Below the pieces are notes generated by a model. The model did no database searches. It saw only the letters and a program-made list of their open reading frames with translations, and had not been told where the DNA came from. This document shows, piece by piece, positions 49,342 to 57,608 of a stretch of 64,000 bases of DNA. Location of the stretch: contig NZ_JABAFY010000007.1 in NCBI RefSeq assembly GCF_012843875.1, positions 23,118-87,117 of the forward strand, written 5' to 3'. The translations under genes and the position numbers were made by a program. This stretch comes from Desulfovibrio piger. GTDB taxonomy: Bacteria; Desulfobacterota; Desulfovibrionia; Desulfovibrionales; Desulfovibrionaceae. Every line of letters starts with the position of its first letter. Position 1 is the stretch's first letter.

Positions 49342-49668
49342 CTACTGATGACTGCCGCAGCTGCCGCAGCAACCGCCGCAGGAACTACCGCCCGACGAAG
49401 GCAGGGGCACTTCGGGGGTCACGGTGAAGCCCAGATAGCTCAAGTCTATGCTGACGCTCTTCACCTGTTGCAGCAATTCCTTGTTGATGCAGAACGCAAA
49501 GCCGTCCTGTTCGAACCTGGCGTCCTCGTCTCCGGGTTCGTCCAGAGCCAGGACGAGCCGGGGGCCGGAGCAGCCGCCGGGAGCAAGATACACACGGATG
49601 GTCTGGCGTTCCTTGTCCGCAAAATAGGCTTCCAGCTCTTTGCGGGCATTTTCAGACAAAGTGATCAT
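49342..49668 (-). CDS. HesB/IscA-like protein, Cys form
   Basis: A 108-residue protein with the HesB core (LAPGGCSGPRLVLALDEPGDED) and a C-terminal cysteine cluster SSCGGCCGSCGSHQ that replaces the C-G-C of IscA. Family members carry iron or an Fe-S cluster on three cysteines. It is the middle of three tandem copies and about 60 percent or more identical to both by eye. AAGGAG precedes the ATG. GC-rich hairpins lie in the 176-bp gap to the selenoprotein gene. Confidence 0.88.
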   Translation of the reverse strand: MITLSENARKELEAYFADKERQTIRVYLAPGGCSGPRLVLALDEPGDEDARFEQDGFAFCINKELLQQVKSVSIDLSYLGFTVTPEVPLPSSGGSSCGGCCGSCGSHQ

Positions 49669-49839
49669 TCCTTCTCCTTGACGATGCCGCGTCCCGGACT
49701 TCCCGTATCCCGCAGGGGAAGAGGCGCCGTTCAGGGCAGCGCCCGTTGCCGGTGCGGCAACTGTTGACGCAGGAGGTGACAGGTATCGTCAGAGCAGGGA
49801 TGACGCGGGAAGGAACAGGCTGCGCCTTCCCGTCAAAGG

Positions 49840-50166
49840 CTACTGGTGGCTGCCGCAGGCACCGCAGCAACCGCCGCAGGCGCTGTCGCCCGACGACGGC
49901 AGGGGCACTTCGGGGGTCACCAGAAAGCCAAGGTAGTTGGCATCGATACTGACGCTTTTCACCTGCTGCAAAAGTTCATTGTTGATGCAGAAGGCAAAAC
50001 CGCCCTGTTCGATCCGGGTATCGTTCTCACCGGCTTCGTCCAGCGCCAGAGCAAGGCGCGGGCCGGAGCAGCCGCCGGGGGCAAGGTAGATGCGAACGGT
50101 CGCTTTTTCCCTGTCGGCAAAAAAACCTTCCAGTTCCTTCCGGGCGGCATCGGTCAACGTAAGCAT
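49840..50166 (-). CDS. HesB/IscA-like protein, Cys form, first of the tandem array
   Basis: A 108-residue sister with LAPGGCSGPRLALALDEAGEND and tail SACGGCCGACGSHQ. The start MLTLTDAARKEL at 50166 has GGAGG seven bases upstream and aligns with the starts of the other copies; an in-frame start 15 codons earlier does not. It is divergent from pyrR with 120 bp between. Confidence 0.87.
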   Translation of the reverse strand: MLTLTDAARKELEGFFADREKATVRIYLAPGGCSGPRLALALDEAGENDTRIEQGGFAFCINNELLQQVKSVSIDANYLGFLVTPEVPLPSSGDSACGGCCGACGSHQ

Positions 50167-50286
50167 GGCACTACCTCCAGTGTTGCCCGTAACATGTAAG
50201 GTCAGCCCCAAAGATTGTCAATCGCTCGCGGGGCTTTTCTCCGCTGCCAAAAAGGCGTATGGAAAGACATCACTTCTGGAGGAATT

Positions 50287-50823
50287 ATGCCCACGACATT
50301 GCTGCTGGACAAAGAGGAAATGACCCGTATTCTGGAACGTCTTGCCTGCGAAGTGCTGGAACGGCACGGGCAGTGCGAGCGCGTCATGCTGGTGGGCATC
50401 GAACGCCGCGGCGCCGACCTGGCCCGCCGCCTGGGCGCCCTGATGCAGCAGAAGCTGCAGCGCCCCCTGCCCCTGGGCACGCTGGACATCAACCTGTACC
50501 GTGACGACTGGACCAGCCTGGAAGGCAAGCCCCACATTGGCCAGTCGCGCATCACCGCCCCGGTGGACAACGCGGAGATCATCCTTATAGATGACGTGCT
50601 GTTCAGCGGACGCACCATCCGTGCCGCCCTGGAGGCCCTGCTGGATTACGGCCGCCCCCGCAAGGTGGAGCTGCTGGTGCTCGTGGACCGCGGCCACCGC
50701 GAACTGCCCATCCAGGCCGACTACATCGGCCGCAGCGTGGACACCCGCCCGCAGGAGCAGGTGGACGTCCTGCTGGAAGAACGGGACGGACGGGACGAAG
50801 TCCTGCTGACCGCCAAGAACTGA
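50287..50823 (+). CDS. pyrR: PyrR bifunctional pyrimidine regulator/uracil phosphoribosyltransferase
   Basis: A 178-residue phosphoribosyltransferase. The PRPP loop is EIILIDDVLFSGRTIRAAL; RVMLVGIERRGADLARRL and LDINLYRDDW are PyrR hallmarks. In many bacteria PyrR binds pyr mRNA to control attenuation and also makes UMP from uracil. No pyr genes are adjacent, so it may act mainly as an enzyme. GGAGG lies four bases before the ATG at 50287. Confidence 0.93.
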   Translation: MPTTLLLDKEEMTRILERLACEVLERHGQCERVMLVGIERRGADLARRLGALMQQKLQRPLPLGTLDINLYRDDWTSLEGKPHIGQSRITAPVDNAEIILIDDVLFSGRTIRAALEALLDYGRPRKVELLVLVDRGHRELPIQADYIGRSVDTRPQEQVDVLLEERDGRDEVLLTAKN

Positions 50824-50828
50824 CCTGA

Positions 50829-50856
50829 AGGGGCATCCGCCGGATGCCCCTTTTTT
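50829..50856 (+). terminator. pyrR terminator
   Basis: GGGGCATCC-GCC-GGATGCCCC followed by six T residues. Confidence 0.95.
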
Positions 50857-50910
50857 CATGCCCGCCCTGCTCCCGGTCCGGCCGCCTGTCCCCTTTTTTC
50901 CCGAAAGAAC

Positions 50911-50939
50911 TTGACCCGTCCCTGTTCTTTTCCTAGGCT
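50911..50939 (+). promoter_or_regulatory. Promoter candidate of the yedE operon
   Basis: TTGACC and TAGGCT with 17-base spacing. It predicts a start near 50947 and a leader of about 220 nt before yedE. Confidence 0.5.
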
Positions 50940-50981
50940 GCCCTTATCCATCACGACCCGTCTGATCCAAGGAGCACGTCC

Positions 50982-51074
50982 ATGCCCATGCACCATACCT
51001 GACGCAACACCACCGGCTTCACGGTGTGGAGCGCAGCGGGGTGGTCGCGCCGACGGCATGTCCTGATTCCTTGA
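50982..51074 (+). other. Leader ORF with in-frame UGA upstream of yedE
   Basis: AAGGAG lies seven bases before an ATG that opens MPMHHT followed by TGA (51000-51002). Reading on gives 23 more residues, RNTTGFTVWSAAGWSRRRHV and then LIP, to a second TGA at 51072. A hairpin CAC(C)ACCG-GCTTCA-CGGTGTG (51008-51028) begins five bases after the first TGA. It may be a six-residue leader peptide, or a selenium-dependent readthrough sensor for the transporter operon. The hairpin loop begins 13 bases after the TGA, a little closer than in typical SECIS elements. Speculative. Confidence 0.4.
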
Positions 51075-51169
51075 CCTTCGCCATATCACGGTCCCCCATC
51101 CCCTAGGTCCGTCACGGATCTGCGCGCATTTTTTCAACTTTTGCCGCATCCCGTCTTTTGGGGGGTCGC

Positions 51170-52264
51170 ATGAAAAACAGCTTCAATTTCTTCTCGTCCA
51201 CCACGGGCATCGTGGTCACGGGCCTTATCCTGGGCCTGATCGCCGTCTTTTTGCAGTTCTCCGGCAACCCCGGCAACATGGGCATCTGCGTGGTCTGCTT
51301 CAACCGCGACATCGCAGGGGCCGTGGGCCTGCACCGCGCGCCCATCGTCCAGTACCTGCGTCCCGAGATCATGGGCATGGTGCTGGGCTCCCTGGCCGCT
51401 GCCCTCTGCTTTGGCGAATACCGCGCCCGCGGCGGCTCCGCTCCGGCCGTCCGCTTCCTGCTGGGCGTCATCGCAGCCATCGGCGCCCTGGTCTTCCTGG
51501 GCTGCCCCTGGCGCGTCATCATGCGTCTGGCCGGCGGCGACGCCAACGCCCTGTTCGGCCTGGCCGGCCTGGTGGTCGGCATCGGTCTGGGCACGGTCTT
51601 CTTCCGCATGGGCTTCTCCCTGGGCCGCAGCCAGAGCCAGAGCAAGGCGTCCGGCCTGATCCTGCCCGGCATCATGCTCGCCCTGGTCGCCGTCTATCTG
51701 TTCAATCCGCCCATGGAAGGACAGGCCCAGAACGGCGTCCTCTTCTACTCCCTCAAGGGCCCCGGCTCCATGCACGCCCCCTTCCTGCTCTCGCTCGGTG
51801 CCGGTCTGCTGGTGGGCTTCCTGGCCCAGCGCAGCCGCTTCTGCACCATGGGCGCCGTGCGTGACGTCCTGCTGTTCAACCAGTGGCATCTGGCCCTGGG
51901 CTTCCTGGCCATGCTGGCCGCCGCGCTGGTGGCCAATCTGGCCATCGGCGGCTTCCATCCCGGTTTTGAAGGCCAGCCCGTGGCCCATACCGACGGCCTG
52001 TGGAACTTCCTGGGCATGGTGACGGCCGGTCTGGCCTTTGCCCTGGCCGGCGGCTGCCCCGGCCGCCAGCTCTTCATGGCCGGTGAAGGCGACAACGACG
52101 CGGCCGTGTTCGTGGTCGGTCTCATCGTGGGCGCGGCCTGCGCCCATAACTTCGGCATGGCCTCCAGCACGGCAGGGATCGGTCCCAACGGCATGCTGGG
52201 CGCCCTGGGCGGCCTGGCCGTCTGCCTGCTCATCGGTTTCTTCAATTGCAAGCGAGGTGCGTAA
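51170..52264 (+). CDS. yedE: YedE-family selenium (or sulfur) membrane transporter
   Basis: A 364-residue protein with about ten helices and the two YeeE/YedE repeats: GICVVCFNRDIAGAVGLH and RSRFCTMGAVRDVLLF, each with a conserved cysteine, and GGCPGRQLFMAGEGDND near the end. The selenium-linked branch (TIGR04112, YedE/FdhT) has this length and travels with TusA-like and DUF3343 genes, as here. A TsuA-like thiosulfate role is the alternative. The ATG at 51170 has a GGGGGG site; a TTG four codons earlier is less likely. The stop overlaps the next ATG (TAATG). Confidence 0.85.
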   Translation: MKNSFNFFSSTTGIVVTGLILGLIAVFLQFSGNPGNMGICVVCFNRDIAGAVGLHRAPIVQYLRPEIMGMVLGSLAAALCFGEYRARGGSAPAVRFLLGVIAAIGALVFLGCPWRVIMRLAGGDANALFGLAGLVVGIGLGTVFFRMGFSLGRSQSQSKASGLILPGIMLALVAVYLFNPPMEGQAQNGVLFYSLKGPGSMHAPFLLSLGAGLLVGFLAQRSRFCTMGAVRDVLLFNQWHLALGFLAMLAAALVANLAIGGFHPGFEGQPVAHTDGLWNFLGMVTAGLAFALAGGCPGRQLFMAGEGDNDAAVFVVGLIVGAACAHNFGMASSTAGIGPNGMLGALGGLAVCLLIGFFNCKRGA

Positions 52265-52482
52265 TGGCGACCCTTATCGATACTTGCGGGCTTTCCTGCC
52301 CCCAGCCTGTCCTGATGTTCCTGACCGCTGCCAAAAAGCAGCCCGAAGGCCCTTTCTCCGTCCTGGTGGACAATGAGGCCAGCCGCGAGAACGTGACCCG
52401 CGCGGCCCGCAACAGCGGCTTCGATGTGACGGAAAGTGAAGAGAACGGCATCTGGCGGCTGGAGATCAGCCGTCAGGCCTAA
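52264..52482 (+). CDS. TusA/YedF-like sulfurtransferase
   Basis: A 72-residue TusA-fold protein. The motif CGLSCPQPVLM carries the CPxP cysteine that holds persulfide or selenide in this family. GAGGTG precedes the ATG, which shares a base with the yedE stop. It resembles the N-terminal domain of YedF (TIGR03527), without the C-terminal DsrE-like part. It should hand sulfur or selenium taken up by YedE to a partner. Confidence 0.88.
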   Translation: MATLIDTCGLSCPQPVLMFLTAAKKQPEGPFSVLVDNEASRENVTRAARNSGFDVTESEENGIWRLEISRQA

Positions 52483-52495
52483 AAAAATCCATGCA

Positions 52496-52519
52496 GGGGC
52501 GGCTCCGGCCGCCCCTTTT
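52496..52519 (+). terminator. Intra-operon hairpin with T-run between tusA-like and DUF3343 genes
   Basis: GGGGCGGC-TCCG-GCCGCCCC followed by TTTT, 11 bases before the next start codon. It may attenuate downstream genes or protect the upstream mRNA. Confidence 0.75.
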
Positions 52520-52529
52520 CAGGAAAAGC

Positions 52530-53126
52530 ATGACCTCGAAGCATTCCCTTTTTTCCTCTCTCGGTCGCCGTCTGGGCGGCCTGTTCAAAAAAGAGTCCGC
52601 TCCCGATGCAGGCCCCCGCGCCCTTTCCGACCGGGGCCTGCTGGCTTTTTCCCATACGGGCGACGTCATCCGGGCCGAACGCCTGCTGCGGCAGCAGGGC
52701 TTTGACGTAGACGTCAAGGGCCCGCCCCCGCAGATGCGTACCGGCTGCGACATGGTGGTGGTCTTCCCGCTCATCCGCCAGGCCGCAGTGCTGGCCAGCC
52801 TGAAAACGGCCGATCTGGAGCCGGAACAGGTGGTCAGCGCCCATGACGTGCTGCTGGAGCCCGTGTCCCTGTTCCAGACCAGCCGTCTGGAACACTGGCT
52901 CATGGTACGCGCGGCCAACATGAAGATCACGGTGGACTGCCGCGACCGGCGCATCGTCAACATCTCCGGCGGCGGCTGCCCGGACGTGCCCTGGCTGGCC
53001 CACTGCCTGTGCGGCAAAACGCTGGATACGGCCCCCGAACCGCTGAGCATGGGGCAGACCCTGTGCTGCTACAGCCTGCAAAAAGCCTTTGAGGAGATAC
53101 GGAGACAGCTCGCATGTGGATCATAG
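52530..53126 (+). CDS. DUF3343 putative Se/S carrier-like protein with extra C-terminal domain
   Basis: A 198-residue protein. Residues about 38-105 match DUF3343 (LLAFSHTGDVIRAERLLRQQGF, VVVFPLIRQAAVLASL), a small domain linked with selenium use by co-occurrence. An additional C-terminal part (90 residues) holds five cysteines in GGGCPDVPW, HCLCGK and LCCYSL and is not part of the usual short family. The start at 52530 (AGGAAAA upstream) lies just after the hairpin; an earlier ATG at 52491 would put the hairpin inside the gene. The end overlaps the next gene by 13 bases. Confidence 0.7.
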   Translation: MTSKHSLFSSLGRRLGGLFKKESAPDAGPRALSDRGLLAFSHTGDVIRAERLLRQQGFDVDVKGPPPQMRTGCDMVVVFPLIRQAAVLASLKTADLEPEQVVSAHDVLLEPVSLFQTSRLEHWLMVRAANMKITVDCRDRRIVNISGGGCPDVPWLAHCLCGKTLDTAPEPLSMGQTLCCYSLQKAFEEIRRQLACGS

Positions 53127-54013
53127 CCGGAACCATCCCCGACCCTGATTTTTCTCTGCTGGTGCCGGAAGGCCCCGCCCCGCGTAGCGCCAGCCTTTCG
53201 GAAGCGGGCCTGCACCTGCCTGACGGCCGTACCGTGCCCGTGGAACGGGGCACCGCGGCCTTGGCAGCCACGGCCCTGCAGACCTGCGCGGCCCTTGGCA
53301 GCACGCCCCCTGCCCTGCTGCTGGCCGGGGATACCGGCTCCGGTTCCGGCAGCCGCCAGCTCTATGCCTGGCTGGAAAAAGCCCTGCCCGCCCTGGCCCC
53401 GCGCGGCCTGACCTTCCATTACCTTTTTCCCGACGTGGACTGGCACAACCGCCTGCTGCTGGCTGTCCGGGAACTGGAGAACGCGCCCCTGATGGTGGCC
53501 GATGCGGGCTTCATGTACGTGGCCAAGATGAGCGGCTATGCCGATGCCTACGAACTTTTCACCCCGGACGTGGGCGAACTGGCCTTCCTGGCGGATGAAA
53601 AAGCGCCCCACCCCTTCTATACGCGCGGCTTCCTGCTGGCCGAGGAACAGAACATCCCCGTGCTGCTGGCCCGGGCACAGGAGCACGGCAACTGCCCGGC
53701 CAATCTGATCATCAAGGGCAAGGCCGACCATATCATCCACGAAGGCCGCCTCCACGCCGTAGTGGACAATCCCTCGGTCCCGGCCATGGAGTGCATCGGC
53801 GGTACCGGGGACATCGTGACCGGCCTCGTCACCGGCCTGCTGTGCGCCGGTCTGCCCACCGCCACGGCCGCCCTGGCCGCCGCACGTCTGGCCCGCCTGC
53901 TGGCCGACCATTGCCGGCCCGATCCGTCCACACCTGTGAGCCGCCTCATCGCCGCCCTGCCCGAGGTCCTGCCCCGCAGCAGGGACGAGATCCTCGCCCT
54001 GGGCCGGGCCTGA
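53114..54013 (+). CDS. Carbohydrate-kinase/NAD(P)H-hydrate-dehydratase-like protein
   Basis: A 299-residue ribokinase-superfamily protein. The catalytic block ECIGGTGDIVTGLVTGLLCAGL near residue 220-240 (quoted in part) is the GTGD motif of CARKD/NnrD enzymes, and ELFTPDVGELAFL is the matching substrate-side block (usually TPHPGE). These enzymes repair hydrated NAD(P)H or phosphorylate small molecules. Its fixed place after yedE-tusA-DUF3343 suggests a role tied to selenium or sulfur chemistry. The actual substrate is unknown. Confidence 0.7.
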   Translation: MWIIAGTIPDPDFSLLVPEGPAPRSASLSEAGLHLPDGRTVPVERGTAALAATALQTCAALGSTPPALLLAGDTGSGSGSRQLYAWLEKALPALAPRGLTFHYLFPDVDWHNRLLLAVRELENAPLMVADAGFMYVAKMSGYADAYELFTPDVGELAFLADEKAPHPFYTRGFLLAEEQNIPVLLARAQEHGNCPANLIIKGKADHIIHEGRLHAVVDNPSVPAMECIGGTGDIVTGLVTGLLCAGLPTATAALAAARLARLLADHCRPDPSTPVSRLIAALPEVLPRSRDEILALGRA

Positions 54014-54083
54014 GCCCGCTTTGCGGCAGGTTCCTTCAAGGCCTGGAACGAGACCTTGCTCCTGCCCTGAGTCCCTGTTTTCT

Positions 54084-54137
54084 CCATCAAAAAAGCTCCG
54101 CCTGCGTCTTGTGCGCGGACGGAGCTTTTTTTGATGG
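54084..54137. terminator. Bidirectional terminator between convergent genes
   Basis: CCATCAAAAAAGCTCCG-N19-CGGAGCTTTTTTTGATGG, a long inverted repeat that gives a T-run in both directions. Confidence 0.92.
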
Positions 54138-54247
54138 CTGGTTTGCGGTGATGCCCGGCTGCCGGTCGTCCCCTTTGCGGGAGCGGCCCTCCAGCAGGGC
54201 CGCTCCGGTGGAGGCACGCATCCGGGTCGTGCCGCCTGGGGGAATGC

Positions 54248-55714
54248 CTAGGAATACAGCAGGCTGCCCAGCAGCAGGGTCACGATGGCCGTGGCCGCGT
54301 AAGCGCCCAGGATGGCGAGGGGCGAGGACTTCCAGATGGCCTTGGTATTGCACCATTCGTTGCCGTGCAGCAGGGCCGCACTGGCACTGGCGGCAGGCGT
54401 CAGGAAAGCGAAGTGGACGCCCATGACCACCATGATGAGCGGCAGCTCCGGCGCCATACCGGAGGCCTGGCAGAAGCTGTGGATGACCGGCATGAGCACC
54501 ACGCCCACGGCGCCGTTGTTCATGACCTGGGTCAGGGCCACGGCGGCGAAGCCGATGAACAGGGCAAACGTGATGGAAGAGCTCTCGCCGAAGAAAGGCG
54601 TCAGCAGCTGCATGAGAAAGTCCGTGATGCCGCTGCCCGGGGCCGCCATGGCGATGGTCAGGGGCTGCACGAAGGCCAGCAGCAGCACGATGCCCCAGGT
54701 GACGCCGGAGTCCACCATGACCTTGAAATTCAGCAGGGGCTTGCCTTCCACCTTGATGGCCGCCATGACGGTCACCAGCAGGATGACGATACCCGTATTG
54801 CCGATGGCCTTGAGGAAGCGGGTCAGGAAGAAGTCCGCAGGCAGGAAGTTGGGGGCCAGGAGCAGCAGCACCAGCAGGAAGAGGAAAAGGAGCACGGTCT
54901 TCTGCACGCCGGTCAGGTTCAGACTGCCGTCGGTATCCAGCTTGTCCGCTTCCAGATTGAGCAGCTTGCTCATGTCGGGACGGAAGATGTACTTGCCGAG
55001 CACGATAAAGAACAGGGCGCACAGCAGGCAGATGAGGCAGGCGATGAGCATGTACTTGGCATAGTCGATGCCCATGCCGGACATGGTCTCATAGGCACTG
55101 AACACGGTCAGGGCCACCTGCTTGAAGGGGATCATGGACTGGCCGATCTGGGCGGCGAAGACGATGCCGAAGACCATCATGGTCGGGTAGCTGTCGCCCT
55201 TCTTGTAGCCGCAGACCTCGCACACGCCGTACAGGATGCTCCAGCCGATGAGCGCCGCCGGAGAGGCACTGGTCAGCGCCCCCAGGATGAAGATGGAGGC
55301 CAGGAAGGTGAAGCTGAACAGCCACGGCCTGCCCGCCACGAATTTGCGCGTGATGAACCAGAGGGAGATGAAGCGCGACAGACCGTAGTGGTTGATGGTG
55401 GCGCAGAAGACGAAGATGAAGAACATCATCTGCACGATGGGGTGGCCGAAACTGTTGTTCAGCAGGGTCACGGGCTTCATGCCGCCCACCAGCATCATGG
55501 CCAGCAGGCCGGCCAGGCTGGGCCAGACGATCTCGATGAACACCCAGCCGTACAGCACCCCCAGGAACACGCCCACCAGGCGCATCCCCAGCGGGGTCAG
55601 GGGTTCCACAGGGTCCAGCAGGCCGAAGCCGAACATGATGCACAGACAGACGAGGCTGTGGACATAATAGGCAAGAGACAGGGGAGCTTTCTTCTCCGGG
55701 GTCGTTGCTGACAT
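54248..55714 (-). CDS. DASS/SLC13-family anion:sodium symporter
   Basis: A 488-residue transporter with about 12-13 helices. VFIEIVWPSLAGLLAMMLVGG and the C-terminal ALTQVMNNGAVGVVLMPVIHSF (SNT-like motif replaced by MNN) place it in the divalent anion:sodium symporter group, which moves di- and tricarboxylates or sulfate. The ATG at 55714 has AGGAAAC upstream. It is downstream of a fumarate-reductase-like flavoprotein, so a dicarboxylate such as fumarate is a reasonable guess. Confidence 0.8.
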   Translation of the reverse strand: MSATTPEKKAPLSLAYYVHSLVCLCIMFGFGLLDPVEPLTPLGMRLVGVFLGVLYGWVFIEIVWPSLAGLLAMMLVGGMKPVTLLNNSFGHPIVQMMFFIFVFCATINHYGLSRFISLWFITRKFVAGRPWLFSFTFLASIFILGALTSASPAALIGWSILYGVCEVCGYKKGDSYPTMMVFGIVFAAQIGQSMIPFKQVALTVFSAYETMSGMGIDYAKYMLIACLICLLCALFFIVLGKYIFRPDMSKLLNLEADKLDTDGSLNLTGVQKTVLLFLFLLVLLLLAPNFLPADFFLTRFLKAIGNTGIVILLVTVMAAIKVEGKPLLNFKVMVDSGVTWGIVLLLAFVQPLTIAMAAPGSGITDFLMQLLTPFFGESSSITFALFIGFAAVALTQVMNNGAVGVVLMPVIHSFCQASGMAPELPLIMVVMGVHFAFLTPAASASAALLHGNEWCNTKAIWKSSPLAILGAYAATAIVTLLLGSLLYS

Positions 55715-55874
55715 ATCGTTTCCTGTAAATCGCGCGGGCACGGGGCCCTGCGCGGGGATGAAGTTGCGGACGGAATGAGCCGGAGGCAGGGAGAAGACGC
55801 CCCCGGCTCACAGAAGGAACCACTCACGGCTCATGCCGCAAGGGATGGCACCGGCCAGTCACCGGGCCGTCGGC

Positions 55875-57593
55875 CTAGTCCGCACGCGGAGGTTCGGGCC
55901 AGGTGAAGTTGTCCATGTAATAGCGGTACGGCTTCACAGGATAGTCATCCAGGGGCACGGGCACGGTGTGCAGCTCATGCCGTCCGTCCACCTGCCGCTG
56001 TTCGATCCACTTGAGCCAGTTGGCATTGTCACGCTGGGGGTAATCCTCGCGGTAATGACCGGCACGGGATTCCTTGCGGGCCAGGGCCGCGGTCAGGCAC
56101 AGATCCGTCAGCAGCACGGTGGAGGTCGCTTCAAAGAGCTTGGCCAGCTCGTGGGCATCGCGGGCCCCCAGCTCGGGCAGGAACTCTCCCCGCACTTCGG
56201 CCACGCGATCCAAGCCACGGCTCAGGCCGCGCCCCGTCTTCATCAGGGCCACGTCGGGCGCGCTCATGACTTCGCGCATGTCGGCGATGACGTCCTTGGG
56301 CGCGATGCCGTCACGTCCCAGATAACGCAGGATGCCGTTCAGGCGGTCAGCGGCATAGGCCTTGTCGAAGGGGACGGCGTCATGGCCTTCCACGAAACGG
56401 GCCGCGGCCTCACCGGCGGAATAGCCCGTGGTGGCCGTGATGCAGGTGGCCCAGCCGCCCATGTAGACACCGGGGTCGGGGTTGCGGGCCAGACCGGCGG
56501 CGTACAGGCCCTTGATGGCCGTGGCGCCGTCCAGATCGGCCACGATGCCGCCGTAGGTATGGCGCACCTGCGGCATCCACTCCAGCTTCTGGGCGAAAAA
56601 GTCCATGCCCATGGCCCGCAGCTTTTTGTCGTTAAGGCCCATCCAGCCCGCACGCGGGCGCATGGTCTCCACGTCTTCGGCCGACATCTTGCTGCAGTCG
56701 AAAAGGATGGGGCCGTTACCGGCGCGCACTTCGCAGATCATGCCGCGCGTATTGTAATGCGGGTCGGCCTTGGCGCCGAACTTGGGGGAATACTTGAGCA
56801 TGAAGTCTTCGCCCTTGTTGTTGAGGAAGCGGGCCCCCTTGGGCAACAGACCGGTCTGTCCCTCCCAGGCAAAGTCCACCGGCACGTTCCAGACCTTCCA
56901 GAACTCGAAGTTGCGCATGGCGCAGCCGGCGTTCCAGGCGATGCTCACGCCTTCGCTGGCAGGGGTGTTCTGATGGTAGGAAGGCTTCCAGCCGCCGGTA
57001 TTGGTGGCCAGCAGCACGGCACGGGCCCGGATGTAGACGGGCTTGCCGCTCTGGGCGTGGAAGCCCACGGCACCGGTGACGCGCTCGCCGTCGGTGATGA
57101 CGTCGGTGATGACCACACGGCCCAGACGGCGCACGCCGCGCTTTTCGCACTCCCGCTTGAGCAGGCGGGCCTTGTCGATGCCGCCCATGCCGTAGGGATG
57201 GTAGTAATAGAAGCGCATGTAATCCAGCGCACGCTGGGGGATGAAGCACAGCTCGCCCTTGTCGTTGCGGACGAACTTGTGGCCCCAGTTCTCAAAATCC
57301 ATGAAGCGGTCATAGGACTGGGTCAGGATCTGCCCCAGCAGCTTCTGGTCGGCCAGGCCATCGTAGTAATAGACCAGATCGTCCAGCAGGTCATCAAGGT
57401 TCATGTCGGGCTGCTTGACGATCATGTCGCCGCCCGAAAGGCCGCCAAGGCCGCCCCAGTCACGGGGGCCCTTGTCCACCACCAGCACGTCGTCAAGAAA
57501 ATCCTTGGCGCGCATGGCCGCCCACATGCCACTGAAACCACACCCGACCACGAGCAGGTCCGTCGTGTATTCGTATCCTCTGGGTTCTTTCAT
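55875..57593 (-). CDS. FAD-dependent fumarate reductase/succinate dehydrogenase-like flavoprotein
   Basis: A 572-residue flavoprotein. The FAD-binding fold begins DLLVVGCGFSGMWAAMRAKD; GGLGGLSGGDM and the C-terminal KESRAGHYREDYPQRDNANW block match the succinate dehydrogenase/fumarate reductase and APS-reductase alpha superfamily. The neighbouring gene (16 bases upstream) encodes an iron-sulfur protein, as in two-subunit reductases. There is no signal peptide, so it works in the cytoplasm. Substrate specificity is not certain; aspartate oxidase or AprA-like roles are alternatives. Confidence 0.75.
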   Translation of the reverse strand: MKEPRGYEYTTDLLVVGCGFSGMWAAMRAKDFLDDVLVVDKGPRDWGGLGGLSGGDMIVKQPDMNLDDLLDDLVYYYDGLADQKLLGQILTQSYDRFMDFENWGHKFVRNDKGELCFIPQRALDYMRFYYYHPYGMGGIDKARLLKRECEKRGVRRLGRVVITDVITDGERVTGAVGFHAQSGKPVYIRARAVLLATNTGGWKPSYHQNTPASEGVSIAWNAGCAMRNFEFWKVWNVPVDFAWEGQTGLLPKGARFLNNKGEDFMLKYSPKFGAKADPHYNTRGMICEVRAGNGPILFDCSKMSAEDVETMRPRAGWMGLNDKKLRAMGMDFFAQKLEWMPQVRHTYGGIVADLDGATAIKGLYAAGLARNPDPGVYMGGWATCITATTGYSAGEAAARFVEGHDAVPFDKAYAADRLNGILRYLGRDGIAPKDVIADMREVMSAPDVALMKTGRGLSRGLDRVAEVRGEFLPELGARDAHELAKLFEATSTVLLTDLCLTAALARKESRAGHYREDYPQRDNANWLKWIEQRQVDGRHELHTVPVPLDDYPVKPYRYYMDNFTWPEPPRAD

Positions 57594-57608
57594 GATGTCC
57601 TCCGGCAG

